Source: Strongylocentrotus droebachiensis
Taxonomy: Eukaryota; Echinodermata; Echinoidea; Camarodonta; Strongylocentrotidae
Assembly (NCBI GenBank): GCA_035222895.1
Contig: JAVYIG010002231.1
Coordinates: 186,001-250,000 of the forward strand
Length of the DNA stretch: 64,000 nt
Direction: 5' to 3'
Program-made: the position numbers and the translations under genes
Notes under the pieces: model-generated
Told to the model about the DNA's origin: nothing
The model's input: the letters and a program-made list of their open reading frames with translations, nothing else
The model's database searches: none
In this document: positions 1 to 12,890 of the stretch, one piece after another
Layout: every line of letters starts with the position of its first letter
How positions within the stretch are numbered: the first letter of the stretch is position 1

Positions 1-185
1 ATTGCGTAACTAATTTTGTATGCAGTTATTATTTTGTGTAATGCTTTTTACAATGTTCATTATAATCTGTTTTTATGTCAAAGATATGTAAAAAAATCGA
101 GCAATTCAGCCTTTGGGCTGCAATGTGATTTCTGAATAAATAAACCATTATATATATATATTATTGGGGTTGAAGTTGGGTTTTC

Positions 186-215
186 GGTTAGGTTTAGGTT
201 TAGGGTTAGGGTTAA
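186..215 (+). repeat. degenerate TTAGGG-like tract
   Basis: About 30 bases made of GGTTAGG, TTTAGG and TTAGGG units in a row, including two adjacent exact TTAGGG hexamers. It is short and imperfect, so it is an interstitial telomere-like tract or simple repeat and not a chromosome end. Unique sequence lies on both sides. Confidence 0.5.
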
Positions 216-2716
216 GTATAATTTGGGGTCGAGAGTATATGTCAAAAACTCGTAGATTATTGAACTGTGCATACAAATGTGTTGTAGAAAATTATGCTAC
301 AAGTTCCATGACGTCATCGTCATTATATAAGATGATAGGGTAAAGGACAGGACGATTGTAAACCTTTCAGTTTTTCCCTATGTTTAACCAAAGCGGTACA
401 AGTGTCAGCCGCTGCCACTCGTCGGGGCTACTTGATAGTCTTGTGTAAGCATTCAATGTCCGAACGTGTTCCACATCATGAGCGTGTGTGTGACCTAATC
501 AAGACATACACTGACGCACGAAGGAGGGTATTACTTTCAATGAGTTGCTTAATCAGTTCATGCATCACACATTCATGGCAAACACTGCAGAGAGATGGGT
601 ATTATATCCGCCTAGTGATATCCGCCCGGTGACTGTTGTCTGGGATTGTAGAGCAGGGTGAGGTCGAAACCTATATCTTGTGAATGACCTTTCTTTATTC
701 TCGATAGTAAATGTAATTATGACGTAGTTCTAATCAAGATGGTTGTTAAAGTCCATACAGGGGTAGTATAGATATGATGAGTATGTGAGTAAGAGAGAGA
801 CATTAAGAGAGGTAGAGAGAGAGAGGGGGAAGCGGTAATCAAATAATATTTTCAAAGCAAAGACACCTGGGCTTAAAGACCACTTTCATTCTCTCCTCTA
901 TCGAGAAGATGAAAAACGCTCCACTACTACAACCGACTTAAGCACACATTTATGTGTGGTGTTCAACTTTAATGGTTATTATGAACGTCAGTGTTTTGGT
1001 TTTCCAATTATTTCGAGTGTATTATCTTACTATCCCTTCCTGCGTCTCCATGGTGGTAGGTTTTGAGATGTTACATGGATGTGTACATTTGTTTTTTAAT
1101 CACTTCTACTGTCGAGTGTGTTACAAACAATCTATGATGTTTTCCCTTCATTCATAAAGATGATATTTGAAATATAAACCAAGGTTGAATAGTTTATATC
1201 ATAAACATAGGATACTTACACAAATTCATATTAAAAATTCAACACCTATGACTTTGTTAGAATTCTGCCTGCTCTCGTTTTTCTCGTTTCTCTGATTTGT
1301 ATTAATGCTTTATTGGTTTATTCGTTGCAATTACACCAAAAAAAATAAAGTTGGTTACTATAGTGTAATAGTCATTTGCTGTACACCGAAACGTTCTGAA
1401 ATGCGTTGCACCGAAGACCATATTACTGAAAAAGTAATGTTAGGGTATACTTTCCCTTATGAACAATTTCCTTAAGGAAAGTCTGTACTGTAACGTGGAA
1501 TAATTATATGGACTGAAATTAGTTAAATTAAAGAAAATAGTGCCACTTTACTAAAGATTTCTAAATGGTGAGTAAGATTGTACTTTTCTTTTCTCGAGAC
1601 CTCTCTTTACAGTTATAACATGTCTTTGTACTCTTTAGAGCGAAATAAATAGATGGATAGAAAGAAAATAAAAGAGAGAAAGATCATCCGCGGTGTTATT
1701 GAAAATAAAGCTGAATCCATCCACCGTTAATTATGACTTAAAAGCCGTTGATATTTTTCTTACTGAATCCTCGAGTACTAGCGATGTAAAGCTTTCGGCG
1801 ATTTTGGATTCGATCTTATCCGTCACGAGCCTATCGCCACTCAGCGTCAAAGGGGAAGTGAGGTGTTGACGCCAAAACATTCGATGCAAAAAGGGCGTAA
1901 GTGCCTAGCGTTTTTTCAGGGACAATTTTGTGAATAGGAGAAACGTGATGACCAAAATATTTGTCCTTTTAGATATGATGGAAGGATTTACCAGTCAGAC
2001 ATGCTAACAAGCTGATTTCGTGCACTTAAACTTGTAAATTGCGAAAAAAAAATAGTACCACAATACATGATCGTGCTAGTGAAATGTACTTCATCTTACT
2101 ATAGAGACATGTAAAGTGGACTTTTCTTTAACAAAAAAGACTGCTATACGTGTTATATGCTTTTTTATAACGAAATGAATGTAGGTCCTTTATGAACTAC
2201 CATAGGCTTAAGTGAAATGCTCGCAACTATGTTATTATTTCTTTGATACGATATTAACTTGGATGAATGGACTCCAAAAGAAAGAGGGAGGGCTAGTCAT
2301 GAGAAAGTACTATCGAGTTGACTGGCCTTAGGGTGTTTTAGGGGCTTTGATTCTTTGATATTGGCCGCCCTCTTTCGTAACAAATATCACCATGTTTATG
2401 ATCTCGTTTAACTATTTTCAAAGGTTGTTTTCAAAGGTTGTTAGGCTGTTTTGTTTATTGGAGCGAGAGTATAGAAGCGTATGTTGTGAGATCATTAACG
2501 TTTATAGAATTATATAGCGATATCAAGTGTAAGATAGAGCTACTTCGGATAGCATTTTTGACAGAAAAAGTCTTAACATACAAATCGTCGTTAGAAACCA
2601 AAACTTTTGAAGCACAGTATGTATGGTATTACGTTCTTATTATTTCGAAGTGAGGAATACATAGGATAAGGCAAAATTAGATGTAGCAATAACACTGAAG
2701 AGCTCTTTCAGCTTGA

Positions 2717-2800
2717 AGCTATTACACACACACTCCCACGCGCACACGCGCCTACGCCGACTTACCCACACACCACGCGCACACACTCACCCATACATGT
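2717..2800. repeat. imperfect CA/CG-rich low-complexity tract
   Basis: The stretch is dominated by CACA and CGCG dinucleotides broken by single-base changes. It is a degenerate microsatellite with no coding potential. Confidence 0.6.
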
Positions 2801-4324
2801 AAAAAGCGCAGACACTGTGCACGGTGTTCACACATGCTCACAAGGGTATTGTGACGTCGTAACCAAAATACACAAAATCACTTTTTGATAAATCGAAGCC
2901 CATGAAATACACGACACGACACATGATCTAATTATTTGCGTTCAGCTTTACTAATTATCCGCGGAACGAATTACTACCAGTGCTCTAGTGTGTGACCCTT
3001 ACTGTACTTCCAACTTTACAAAAATGCCAACATAATTTCATATACAATTTTAGTGAGACAAGTTTTCAGTTTGTATACATTATTTAATTCTTCATCGTGA
3101 TACACCCAGCGTTCCATGAAGCATAACTTGTTTAATATATATATATATATACATTCATTTGGCAAATTCATGATATTGTTTTCACATTCAGTTGATACAA
3201 GCCTAGAGTATGTGTTCTTGGAATCTAGGATGTTGGGTCGTTGGAAACGTTATGAGCAGAGAATACTGATTTTAGCATTATATGGGTCAATTAAGCAATA
3301 CCACTGGCTTGAGTAGAATATTCTTATTCATTTCTACTTCAATGAAAACCTATATATGGACACTGTCTTCTAATGGTAGTATGACGTAAATGAAAGATCA
3401 CGTTTTAAGTGTATTATGCATGCTGGTACAGATTTACCCTGTTTGCAAACTGTCTTTTCATCTGCTTCGTGAACTTAAGCATGTTATTAATGCCAGACAT
3501 TATAGTTGTGTGTCTGTGTGACGTCACAGGGTGGTCAGTGAAAAACGATTCTGCTGGAGGTTGACACACTATCTAACAAAGCGCGCGCTTTTACGGAAAT
3601 TGGCGCCAAATAAAATCGATTACTGGACCGGGTGTGACACGTGATAACATTGATCCTTTTGCGATTTTTCCTAGAAAAGAAAAGACAGAAAGAGTAGAAG
3701 AATAAATGAGGAGAGCAAACAAAACCTCAGAACAGCAATTATTGTGTCAGTTACATAGCGTGCTCTGCTTCAGGCCATGTAAAGTCATGAAAAATATATA
3801 AACTAGAGTGTAAGCTATTACTATGTTTCAAGAGGCACTATGGAAAAAGGCTCATTTAAAATCAATAGTTCATATGAATAGGAATGATAAGAATAGAGGT
3901 TTTGGATTAATGTTTGTCAACATTATATCCAATTATTTCTTAATATTTATATTTTGTGAGTAAATAAAACCCATTCGGACTCGTTTTAGCATCGAAAATA
4001 TCTTGCAATCAGGGAAGTAAGAGGGTGGTAGTTATAGGGCTACTGCATATAGACTTAAAGTTAGAAAATATTTGTAAGCTTTAACAAGAGTGCAAGAAAT
4101 AAAGTATAATACTGAATTATGTTTTATCATAACATCCCAATACACATGAATCTCAAGATGGGTCGTGGATCATGATATTCGAAATTGCAAATACAGTAAT
4201 ATCCTTTGGCACTTATCCCCATATTGTGCCCAATGTAATGGGCCATACGTGATGAAAAAAAGCATAAACAAAATGATTGCATGCTTTAAAAAAAAGGGTA
4301 ATTGGCATAAAGCGGTATCAAGTT

Positions 4325-5215
4325 TCCCCTTTGTTATCCCATCTGGGCCATCAGCCCCTCGTCACAATTAATTTGATGTTCTGGACCTCTATTATCAAAT
4401 AGGTTCATGGATATTTATTCCTCCCGTCTTTTCTTGATATTTTCGTTTCTAAAGAGGGAAGTTGTTCCATCTTTGTGTTTGATACACCCGCTTGCTGCTG
4501 TGCTATAATAATTATTTAAAGTGCTTAATTTCTCTGTGCAATTCTTTTGTATGATTTAGAAGAAAACAAATCAATTTCCTGCACTTCTGAGTCGTCCACT
4601 CTTTTTAGTTTGCCCTTTTGCATTCAGTATCAATTTCTTTGTTGCGATCCCCGTACAAAATGTGGTTTCTTACACGCTTTCTTTTTTCTGCATCAAATTA
4701 ACATAATATCTGTCATCTATAGTTGTTTTGCATGTTTCATTTCAGTCGATAATGTTTTTCCATGCTGAATGCTTTCTTTAAAAAAAAATCCATTCTGTGT
4801 CGAGTCTCACAATATCATTTTATAATTCATTAGGCCTAATTGTTTTGTCTGCTTCTTCTTTGATCACACAATTGAACTTGCCTCTCTCTTCCAGAATGTG
4901 TTTTTCTGCTATGTTTGTCTTATTCAGTGATGTGACATCTGTGAGGAGGTTCTTTTTGTTTTTTTAAAGCTGGTTCTCTTGCTCTTATTCAACTGCCATG
5001 ACTGGGTTATGATCGGAATTGATGTCTGTCCCTGCACATGTCTATAGTTGCTTGGTACAAATTGTTTGAACCTATTCTTAACCAAGATGTAGTCAAGTTG
5101 ATTTCTCTTTACATTTCCAGGAAGATAGAAAAATACCAGATCAGTTTCTGTCCTCTCTGTGTTAAAATAATTGTCTTAACATGCCGCAAGATTTTCAAGA
5201 AAAACTTTTAAAATA
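4325..5215 (-). pseudogene. decayed LINE (APE endonuclease and linker to RT)
   Basis: Reading the minus strand in shifting frames gives a clear series of non-LTR retrotransposon motifs. NQLDYILV lies at 5,080-5,103 and SDHNPV at 5,000-5,017; these are the Tyr/Asp block and the C-terminal SDH block of apurinic-type endonucleases. After a stop come a linker containing ECKRAN and KEW around 4,597-4,622, then GCIKHKDG at 4,466-4,489, and a GPDGIT-like block at 4,332-4,358 that matches the start of the RT domain (usually APGPDGI). At least three stops and several frameshifts break the frame, so it is dead. The motif style resembles RTE or 'craniofacial development protein 2-like' elements, but the clade is an inference. 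The catalytic RT block (YADD/FADD) was not found. Confidence 0.8.
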
Positions 5216-7432
5216 ACTGCTTTGTACCGGTGTATAGAATTTTCAACTCTAAGAGAGTTTTATTGATATTAATTGCCCCATATATTTTAAAATGAAGTAA
5301 AAGAGAATCTCTGATAATTCCATTTTTTTTTATTTAGCCAAGTGCTTTAGTGCAAAAAGAAAAGACGTTTTAGTACATTAAGGAACAATTATTTGCAATC
5401 ATAATCCATTTAAAAGTTTATAGATTGCGGAAACATCCATCCCTGAACACTGATTAGGCTACTAATAGATAAACAGGTTATAGAGTGTTCTGCCAGAGGC
5501 ATGCAAGGTTATGTTCATATTGAGTTTTCTAAATAACCTGTTTTCACACACAGTTGAATTGTTACAGCGGTACACAGCATTTTTCCCCATTTTTTTTTTT
5601 GGGGGGGGAATCTTAAAGCATGTAAAAACAATTATTTGAACATATAGACGACTTGTTAGGTACATATTCGGAAGAAAAACAGGTCAAATGTAATGAATTG
5701 GAACAGAAAATTCACATTTCAATCTATGTCAGCGCACAGATCTTATTTCCTACTGGAAATGAAGTATCAAATCATACTAAACGTTTCTGGCGGACAACAT
5801 TTTGGAATTTGTTTACAGCAATGTACAACGTTTATCAAAATATATTGCCCGGGATATAATACTCTTATGAGGTTTTCATTCGGTGATGGAATAAATTGCC
5901 AATCGATGTTGCGATCGCTGTTTGTGTAATGCGTGATAAAATGAATCGCACGCTTGGAATCTGTACCATGTTATTACAAGGCCAGAGTGCCGCAAATCGC
6001 TCTGGAACGTTTCTCTAATCTATAGGTCAAAAGATCTGATATTGATGTTGTGATTTTATTCCGTCAAAGTGGCCTTCTTTGGTCTTCATTTTCGATAAAA
6101 GATTTTTCTTTCGGACCCTCACCCACTTTGTAGATTTAGGTCAGGATTGAGTCAAGTACCCTGCGGGAGTCATTTCCTGGACACCTATCATGTAAACATG
6201 ATCTTCCACAAAGAACCCCGACACGGGATCGAGACAATAAATTCCCACATTCGACACTTCCATCGCAATATTCAATATCTCCGAATATTAACCTAAATAT
6301 ATGGATATCGCAATAACAAGTGATTTCCGAGCTAATTGCAGGTATTAGTTGGAAAAAAGGTAGGCAAATCGATGGCATAAATTGTGCATGTATTTGTCAA
6401 GAGTTGATGAAAATGTATATACATAATTATGTCTGTACATGGATCAAATTAACTGAGTTTTTCACATTCTGATCAATCGTAACGGTTGCCCTAGATAATT
6501 AGGAACAAATTAAACTGACACCAATATACTGAAAGCTGTGTGGTTTCCTGAATGAAAGGTTTGCTTAGAGATGCAAAAATGTTTTTTTAAATGTACATGG
6601 TTAAGTGGATGGGGGAATAGGAATGTAAGAGAGAGAGGGAGAGTTAGAGTGCGGGTGAAGGGAGAGAGAAAGAGGGGGATAGAAAAGGGGAGGGGAAGAG
6701 GGAAGAGATATATATATAGACGAGAAAGAGGGAGGGAGAGAGCAAGGAAATGTGGTCAAACGGGGGGAGGGAGTACAGAAAGCAAAAAACTCTGAAATAA
6801 AGGAGGATAAGAAACTACGAAACAAGAGAGGAGCATGAAATCTGCGTTTCAAAAACATAGACGACGAAACTTCAGTATGTACGGACGAAATCTTCATCAT
6901 TCTTATTTCATGTTACATCAAAAAGATCGTTCAGGGTCAGCTGTTAAAAACATTGATTTTTTTACGAACCATGATGCACTTTCAGCGAGTATTATACCAA
7001 GAAAATGTAAACGAACTTCTCTGAAGTAGATAAAAGGAGCAGGGATGTATAAAGAGAAAACATTTCCTTCGATTAAACGCTCTGGTATCCTTGCCATTTC
7101 ATAGACGAGATACATCTTTCGAAACAAAGAAATAAAAAGAAATCTTTGAAAGGGGATGCTCAAGAATGATAAATGGGTGGGTTGTGAGGAAGTGAAAGTG
7201 CTAGAAGATGGAAGCAGACTTCATCTTAGGGGTCATAAAGTACGCTTGACAGGTGTGATAGAACAAGCACGTGACCCTGAGACGTTATGACGAATGGGGA
7301 GTTAAATGAAGTTTGGGATTCGGCTGACCAGGGATAGGAGAAGGATGAGGCGTACGGGGACAGCTAGGCTGCAGGCAAAGACTCTAACGCGTGTAGATGA
7401 ACGGCAGCTGTATTAGGCCATTAGAAAAATAT
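5216..7432. other. intergenic DNA without a recognisable gene
   Basis: No gene recognised. An 80-codon minus-strand frame at 6,136-6,378 has eight cysteines but no family match and no splice context, so I do not call it. The only structured part is the purine tract at 6,620-6,790, listed separately. Confidence 0.6.
6620..6790. repeat. GA-rich polypurine tract
   Basis: About 170 bases are almost purely A and G on the plus strand (GAGAGAGGGAG-type units), with a short TATATATA interruption near 6,709. It produces low-complexity open frames on both strands (Arg/Glu-rich on plus, Ser/Pro/Leu-rich on minus) that are artefacts of composition. Confidence 0.75.
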
Positions 7433-7913
7433 ACATGTTTAGCGTCCCCGCCCGCTTCCTTTTAGGGGCCGCCTCCTATTTATTTTGTTTGACATTTTTT
7501 TATATGTTTTGAATTTTTTTTTTCAATTTTTTTTTAAAGCCCCACTGTCCTACTTGTAGTTACTTGCTCCCTCTATATAGAAAACTTCCCCAATCGGTGC
7601 CTGTTGGTCCCCCATGATCCTCTTTTTCTTATGTTAGTTGAGAGCTGAGTTAATGAGATAGCCACCTGTCAGTGACCTCGCTGTGTGGTCTAATCCCTTC
7701 TGGCCCAGTAGAATTGACGGTTTTAAAATTTAAAAAAAGCATGCAAAACACTGCTAAAATGGATCTATTTCTGATTTTTTTTTTTTTTTAAATGTTGGCG
7801 GCCATCTTGAAAAAATGTACCGAGCGGCCATTTTGGGCGGCCATTTTGAAAGAAGAAAAAAAAAGGGCCTCCTCCTTCCTATTTTTTTCAAAAAAACAGG
7901 ATGCTAAACATGT
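7433..7913. mobile_element. short TIR element (MITE-like)
   Basis: A 15-bp terminal inverted repeat is present: ACATGTTTAGCGTCC at the left end and the complement of ACATGTTTAGCATCC at the right, with one mismatch. Just inside both ends lies a GGGCCKCCTCC-like block that also pairs, so the inverted ends extend to about 50 bp with gaps. The 481-bp interior has no ORF. It contains three copies of a CGGCCATYTTGRAA-like motif at 7,799-7,853. I see no clear target-site duplication, so the superfamily is open. Confidence 0.6.
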
Positions 7914-7954
7914 TTTTTTAATTTTATTTGGCCTTACACATTAGTTTGTAATAG

Positions 7955-8055
7955 ATACATGTGGGATTGTTTTAAATAGGCGACTTTGGATGCAAAATGG
8001 CGCCTCCCACACGACGAGCAGAATAACAACCCTTATAATTGCACGGCAAAGCTTC
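7955..8055 (+). repeat. dispersed ~100-bp direct repeat, copy 1
   Basis: Begins with ATGTGGGATTGTTTTAAAT and ends with GCACGGCAAAGCTTC. A second copy in the same orientation lies 1.2 kb downstream at 9,173-9,272. The two differ at a modest number of positions. Function unknown; it could be a fragment of an interspersed repeat, as this copy starts just after the TIR element ending at 7,913. Confidence 0.7.
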
Positions 8056-9170
8056 CAATTGTTTGTCCTGCGTCTTTTTTCCTTGTTTTACCAATAAGCT
8101 CTGTTTTAAACAACACAGAAATGCAATTCATATTACAATTTACGTCATCATGAAAATATTAAAGAGGGAAAAGTTTTAATACGGGGTATAAAAGGTGCAT
8201 TTGACTCCTAGTTTGTTGACACGAACTCTTGTTAGTGTGCTACAGAGTGTCTGTAGACGGAGACTATGCAACCATCACGGTCTACTGCACTCCGTAAGCG
8301 CTGTTACCTACTCCTGACGTCACAGCCAGAGACTGACATAATTAGGCTCGAATCAAGGCTTTTAAAAAGTTGTATATAATTTAAGTATTATCTTTTCGTG
8401 TTTGTTTTTTTCAGAATCAAAGACAGTCACAATGAACAAGACATAAACAAGCTATTAAATGCAGATGGCAATGGAAAAAATAAATATGTAAACATAGTGA
8501 ATGAAAATGCTATAAGAACATGTCTTCCAATTGTTTGCTTTTTCATTTGTGTACTTCTATTCCCTTTTTACTTCTAAGTTCCGCCCTTCCACCACATAAC
8601 CATATTCAGATCGCATATGGAAATATATAAGTTTCCCGAATAAAATCAAATATCAAATTTCATCGTAACATAAGTCGTCATGCCGCAAACAGGTCAATAA
8701 ATTCAGGTATGGTTTATTTTCTCTAACTCTTTCTTCGGATTTTTTTCCCCCTTCCCTACATTGCCCGAAGCAAGCGGTTCGATTGTTTTCTTCAGATCTA
8801 ACTTCCAACAGAAACGGAAAGACAGGACCTCGACCTTATAATATTTTTTGTTCAAATTAAACACGTCCTGTATAACACTTTAGACGAACCTTAAACATAA
8901 GATACGTCCGGAGCCAGAAGGCCGCTAAATCTGTGTTGAAGTACGATATGACTTAAAGTATTTCTGACGGCAAGTCAACTGTAACAGTTTCTTGTTATCA
9001 GAACAGAGAAATATTTTAAATAAAACAATGAATTTGACGCTCAGGAAAAGTGTCATGTTTACCTGTACACAAGAGCATTCAATGATGGAGTTTAAGAAAT
9101 TCATACTCTTTAGAAATAGAACTTTTAACTGGGTTCGCTAATATCTGTATTACACAATTTTTTTTAAATA
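8056..9170. other. non-coding spacer
   Basis: No gene seen. A TGACGTCA palindrome lies at 8,315-8,322 and a good pyrimidine-AG acceptor-like site near 8,405-8,416, but the sequence after it closes within a few codons in each frame. Confidence 0.5.
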
Positions 9171-9172
9171 GA

Positions 9173-9272
9173 GAAATGTGGGATTGTTTTAAATAGGCGA
9201 CTAGGGATACAGAATGGCGCCTCCCTCAACACAAGCAGAATGACAACCCTTTTAAATGCACGGCAAAGCTTC
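9173..9272 (+). repeat. dispersed ~100-bp direct repeat, copy 2
   Basis: Matches 7,955-8,055 along its whole length, including ATGTGGGATTGTTTTAAAT, GGCGCCTCCC and GCACGGCAAAGCTTC. Small indels and substitutions show that the duplication is not recent. Confidence 0.7.
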
Positions 9273-11886
9273 ATCTTATTTCAAAAAGCTCTTACTCTTT
9301 CCTTGCGGAAAATTGATCGCTGTGTAAACATTTTGTCGTTTCTTGCTCCATTTAACATTTGTGACGTATTTGATATGAGGCAAGATCATCATGTCTGGCT
9401 TATTTATTAAGCTTTGATAATAACAGCTCATGGGCATAAATAGGACCGTACAGGTAAATTACCCAAACAAAAATAGGTCCATCATAGATGTATCTGGGTT
9501 TACATAAACACTTGTGCTATTTGTGTTCTGTTTTAATCTGTCCCCCTTCTTAAAGAATTTATAAATATTACTTCAAGACCAGGGCAAGCATACTTTGATT
9601 ATGCTTTCATCTTTGAGTGGGATGCTTCCTAGTTGTCCAATTGTTTTTTGCGTAATAATTGCTCTCCTGTTTATTTATCAACCGAAATAAATTTGCACTA
9701 GGAAAAGATATAGAGCGAGTAAAAGCATCGAAAGGTTAATGTTAAATATATATGTCTAAAAAAAAAACTGCCCATATTTTGGACATGCTTATGATGCTCT
9801 CGTCACCCGAGAAAGGGACATTCAAATCATGCATTGAATTCGGTATACCACAGCGAGAATGATTTGTTTTGGTTTGCTAATTTTTCCTTTTTATGATCTT
9901 CCGACTAGCAACGTAGTCCTATAAAATTCATGTTACACAGTGAAATAGACACATCGATGTGTTCATTCATTAGCCCTATCTCAGAGTAACGAACGTGTTT
10001 CGAACAATATAAGTGTGACAGCGTTTTATATTGCTTGTTTGAACAGCTCTTTAAACTGTCAGAAGATTTGATAAAATTTCTTCCCTTTTGTCTCATCTGT
10101 TCTCCGAAAACTAATCGACAGACGTCGACCCTCTTCCGATATAAGACTGGATGAATCGAATCAAAGATAATTTCGAGATTTGGAAATGAAACAGCATATC
10201 GGGAGGAGATATCTCGAAGTCGTCTTGAATTATTGTTTGACATCTCCTCGGCATGGCTGGTAAGATATTTGGACAATAAAGAATAGTATTAGAAAAATCC
10301 CACAGTCTTGCTGAATATTCAAAAAGCCCCAACAACGATATGTACATGTGGGACTGCATGATCCATTATAGGGCTTATTGGCCATGTAAATACAGGTTGT
10401 CTAATTTAGTCCACCGCATAAAATGCTCAGTCTGAAGTTATTTGAATATTATGGCAATTTTAGTTCCGGTCGATGTAAAAACTCAAGGGTATACTGATGT
10501 TTGTCACACGTGACACTTCATTCCGACTAACCCGGTGCCATTGCATGTTTTAAGATATATGACGCCAATTTCCTGTAATGCAAATACATGTATGTCCAAA
10601 TGCTTATCATTCGATAATCCATTTTGAGAAGTAAATTCTTGGAAAAATATCTTGTTTCAATTAAAAATATCACATCTTATATCAATGCTTCGATATGATT
10701 CAGATGAAATAAAGTATTCAGCTTTACACCAGTTTTGACTGAATACATTGTATGTACGTGTAATCAAATAAATTCGACTATGCACAATTTGTCCTGACTT
10801 GAATAATAATTCATCTGTTCCATTAACTTGGTGTTAACTAAGGAAGAAGTAATGGGACCATTCATTTCTAATTTAAAGGCTCATAAAAAATAACATGAAA
10901 TATACTTTGAACAATATTTTTCACAATGGCCAACGGCCATCATGTGTTGTTCTAATAATGTCCATCGTTGAGAGGTTTTTACGTTTCTGTGTAGATCATA
11001 TTCACGTCGTTGTGCCCCTGTTTTGTGCTTTTCTGTTTTCTTATTCTACATGGAGATATCAAAGGACAGACGCTAGGTTAATACAAAATGTAAAATCCAA
11101 ATACTTCTTAGATTTAGTAGCGTACATTGTAATTATTTTCGTTTGATAAGCGCGGTTTTCACGCAATCGAAATAACGCCACGCCGGTGCGCAACGGCAGG
11201 AAATCTAGAGTTCTTGTATAATGACGGGAAATAAAGAATCACAATTATTCGAAGCATACACTGATTGATGAATAATAAAAAATGACTAAATTATAAAAAT
11301 GATTTAGGTTGAATGGGCTTGGCATCTTAGTAACAAAAATTGAAAATTAGAAGTCCGAGCTAATCATCCCGTATAGTTGGATCGATCAATATAGCATATG
11401 TGTTCGATGAATGTGATATGTACATAATTTTCGTTGGCTGATGCATGCCACCGATCTATCATGCATGGTCAACTCTGCAGAATAATATCATAAGCCATCA
11501 TCCGAACTGAAGATTTGAACTTTGGCACTTAGACGCCAAGCACGGATTGATAACCGTTCATAATCTGCAACTTACTTGAAATCCTGATTTCTCTGAACAA
11601 GTCAATGACGATGACAGATGATGATCTCACATAATTTAGATTATTACTAAAAGCATACTCACTCTCAAAATCGATAGAACACCTTGCCTCAAACCCGTGT
11701 GATTATAATGGCATAATGTTGACGTTACATGACATTCAATAGCACCAGCGTGTCCAGGCGGCGCGGAGGGGGGGGGGGTGTTGCGTTGTGGGTTTGAGCA
11801 CCGTTCCCTCCTCCGCGGACCAGGAAAAAGAAGGGGAACAAAGATGAATGCTCCTTAGAGACGAACGATTGTAGGAAAAGAAGCAG
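9273..11886. other. intergenic DNA without a recognisable gene
   Basis: The longest frame here is 123 codons on the minus strand (9,905-10,276). It matches no family I know and has no splice or promoter context. A frame of this length is expected about once by chance in a window of this size and composition. A G-run lies near 11,768-11,779. Confidence 0.55.
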
Positions 11887-12415
11887 TAGATAATTCGTGG
11901 CTCAGCAGTCAGGATTGTACTAGATTACAGACTAGAAATAGAGCAACCAATCAACAATTTATTAGCTACATACAAATATTTATTAAAAAAAATACTGAAT
12001 AGATCTCTATGCCCAAGCTCGCTTGTCTTAGTTGATTCTTCTCGGGAATGCAGACTATTACTCTTAGTAAGCCCCTTTTATAATGTCTTCTATTTGCTTT
12101 AAATACGATTGGTTGCTTTCAATAAAGGCTACTTGAATGTGAAATACCATTTATATTCCCTCGCGCAAGGTGTAGGACCTTTTTAGATTACAAGCAAATA
12201 TCTGTTATCATTAAGAGTAGATCACAGACTGGAAAATACTTGGACGGGACTGTAGAGAGTAAGTAGGAAAGGGAAAATCAAACTGAATGCTTATTTCAAA
12301 GGTTTGGAAATTGGGTTAACAATCGTTATAAATCTGGTAACAGGGAAATCTTGAATACATAGCCTGCGGCCAATAGGGTTAGCCACAATTAAGTTTTAGG
12401 ACAATTAACAGTACT
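11887..12415 (+). repeat. ancient ~529-bp tandem duplication, copy 1
   Basis: Starts with TAGATAATTCGTGGCTC and aligns in order with 12,416-12,890. Shared landmarks are the start motif, a CTTTCAATA...CTTGAA block followed by TTCCC..GCAAG, a GACTG...GGGACTGTA.AGAGAGT block, and a final CAAAG.TGG block. Identity is clearly below that of a recent duplication. No ORF is conserved between copies, so it is non-coding. Confidence 0.65.
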
Positions 12416-12890
12416 TAGATAATTCGTAGCTCGGCGATCGTGACTGTATTTGGAACAGAGCATCTCATGTACCTGATAATAATATAGGTACTCTGTCAAT
12501 TAATAAAAAAATAACTAACAAATAGCTTAATGGGGCCCTTTCCCCAAGCCTGCGGTGCTTTGTTAAGCACAAGCTGGTTCTGTTGGGGGTACGTAGGGAG
12601 GTGTAAACCCCTACTAGAACGTCTTTTTTTGCATTAAAGACGAGGCGATGCTTTCAATATACTTGAAGGGGAAAGACCCTTTGCATTCCCATGTGCAAGT
12701 TAAGAGCTCTTTTATACGACAAGTAAAATTCTGCCCAATATTATTTGCATGTGGAAACGTTGTTTTCAGACTGAGGTAGGATAGAATGGGACTGTATAGA
12801 GAGTGAATGAGTCATGAAATTGAAAAATGTTAAGGTAAAATCTCGTTTCAAAGCTGGCAAGAGGGGACTATTGAATTTATTCAAATATGG
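12416..12890 (+). repeat. ancient ~529-bp tandem duplication, copy 2
   Basis: Second, slightly shorter unit, starting with TAGATAATTCGTAGCTC. It contains a GTGCTTTGTTAAGCAC hairpin-like segment near 12,555-12,570 that copy 1 does not keep. The conserved blocks are interspersed with diverged spacers. Confidence 0.65.

Larger units (their letters stand above)
1..4324. other. intergenic DNA without a recognisable gene
   Basis: AT-rich DNA with stops in all frames and no family I recognise. It holds a degenerate telomere-like tract near the left end, a short GA run around 795-830, a CA-rich tract at 2,717-2,800, a short TA repeat near 3,137-3,152, and two isolated TGACGTCA palindromes (309-316 and 3,519-3,526). 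Open frames of 60-80 codons occur at the frequency expected by chance. Confidence 0.6.

Noticed and set aside
186-215. Chromosome end suggested by TTAGGG units
   Set aside because: Only two exact hexamers amid degenerate units with unique sequence on both sides; an interstitial simple repeat.
9905-10276. 123-codon open frame on the minus strand
   Set aside because: No domain, start context or splice support. A frame of this length is expected about once by chance in 64 kb at this GC content.
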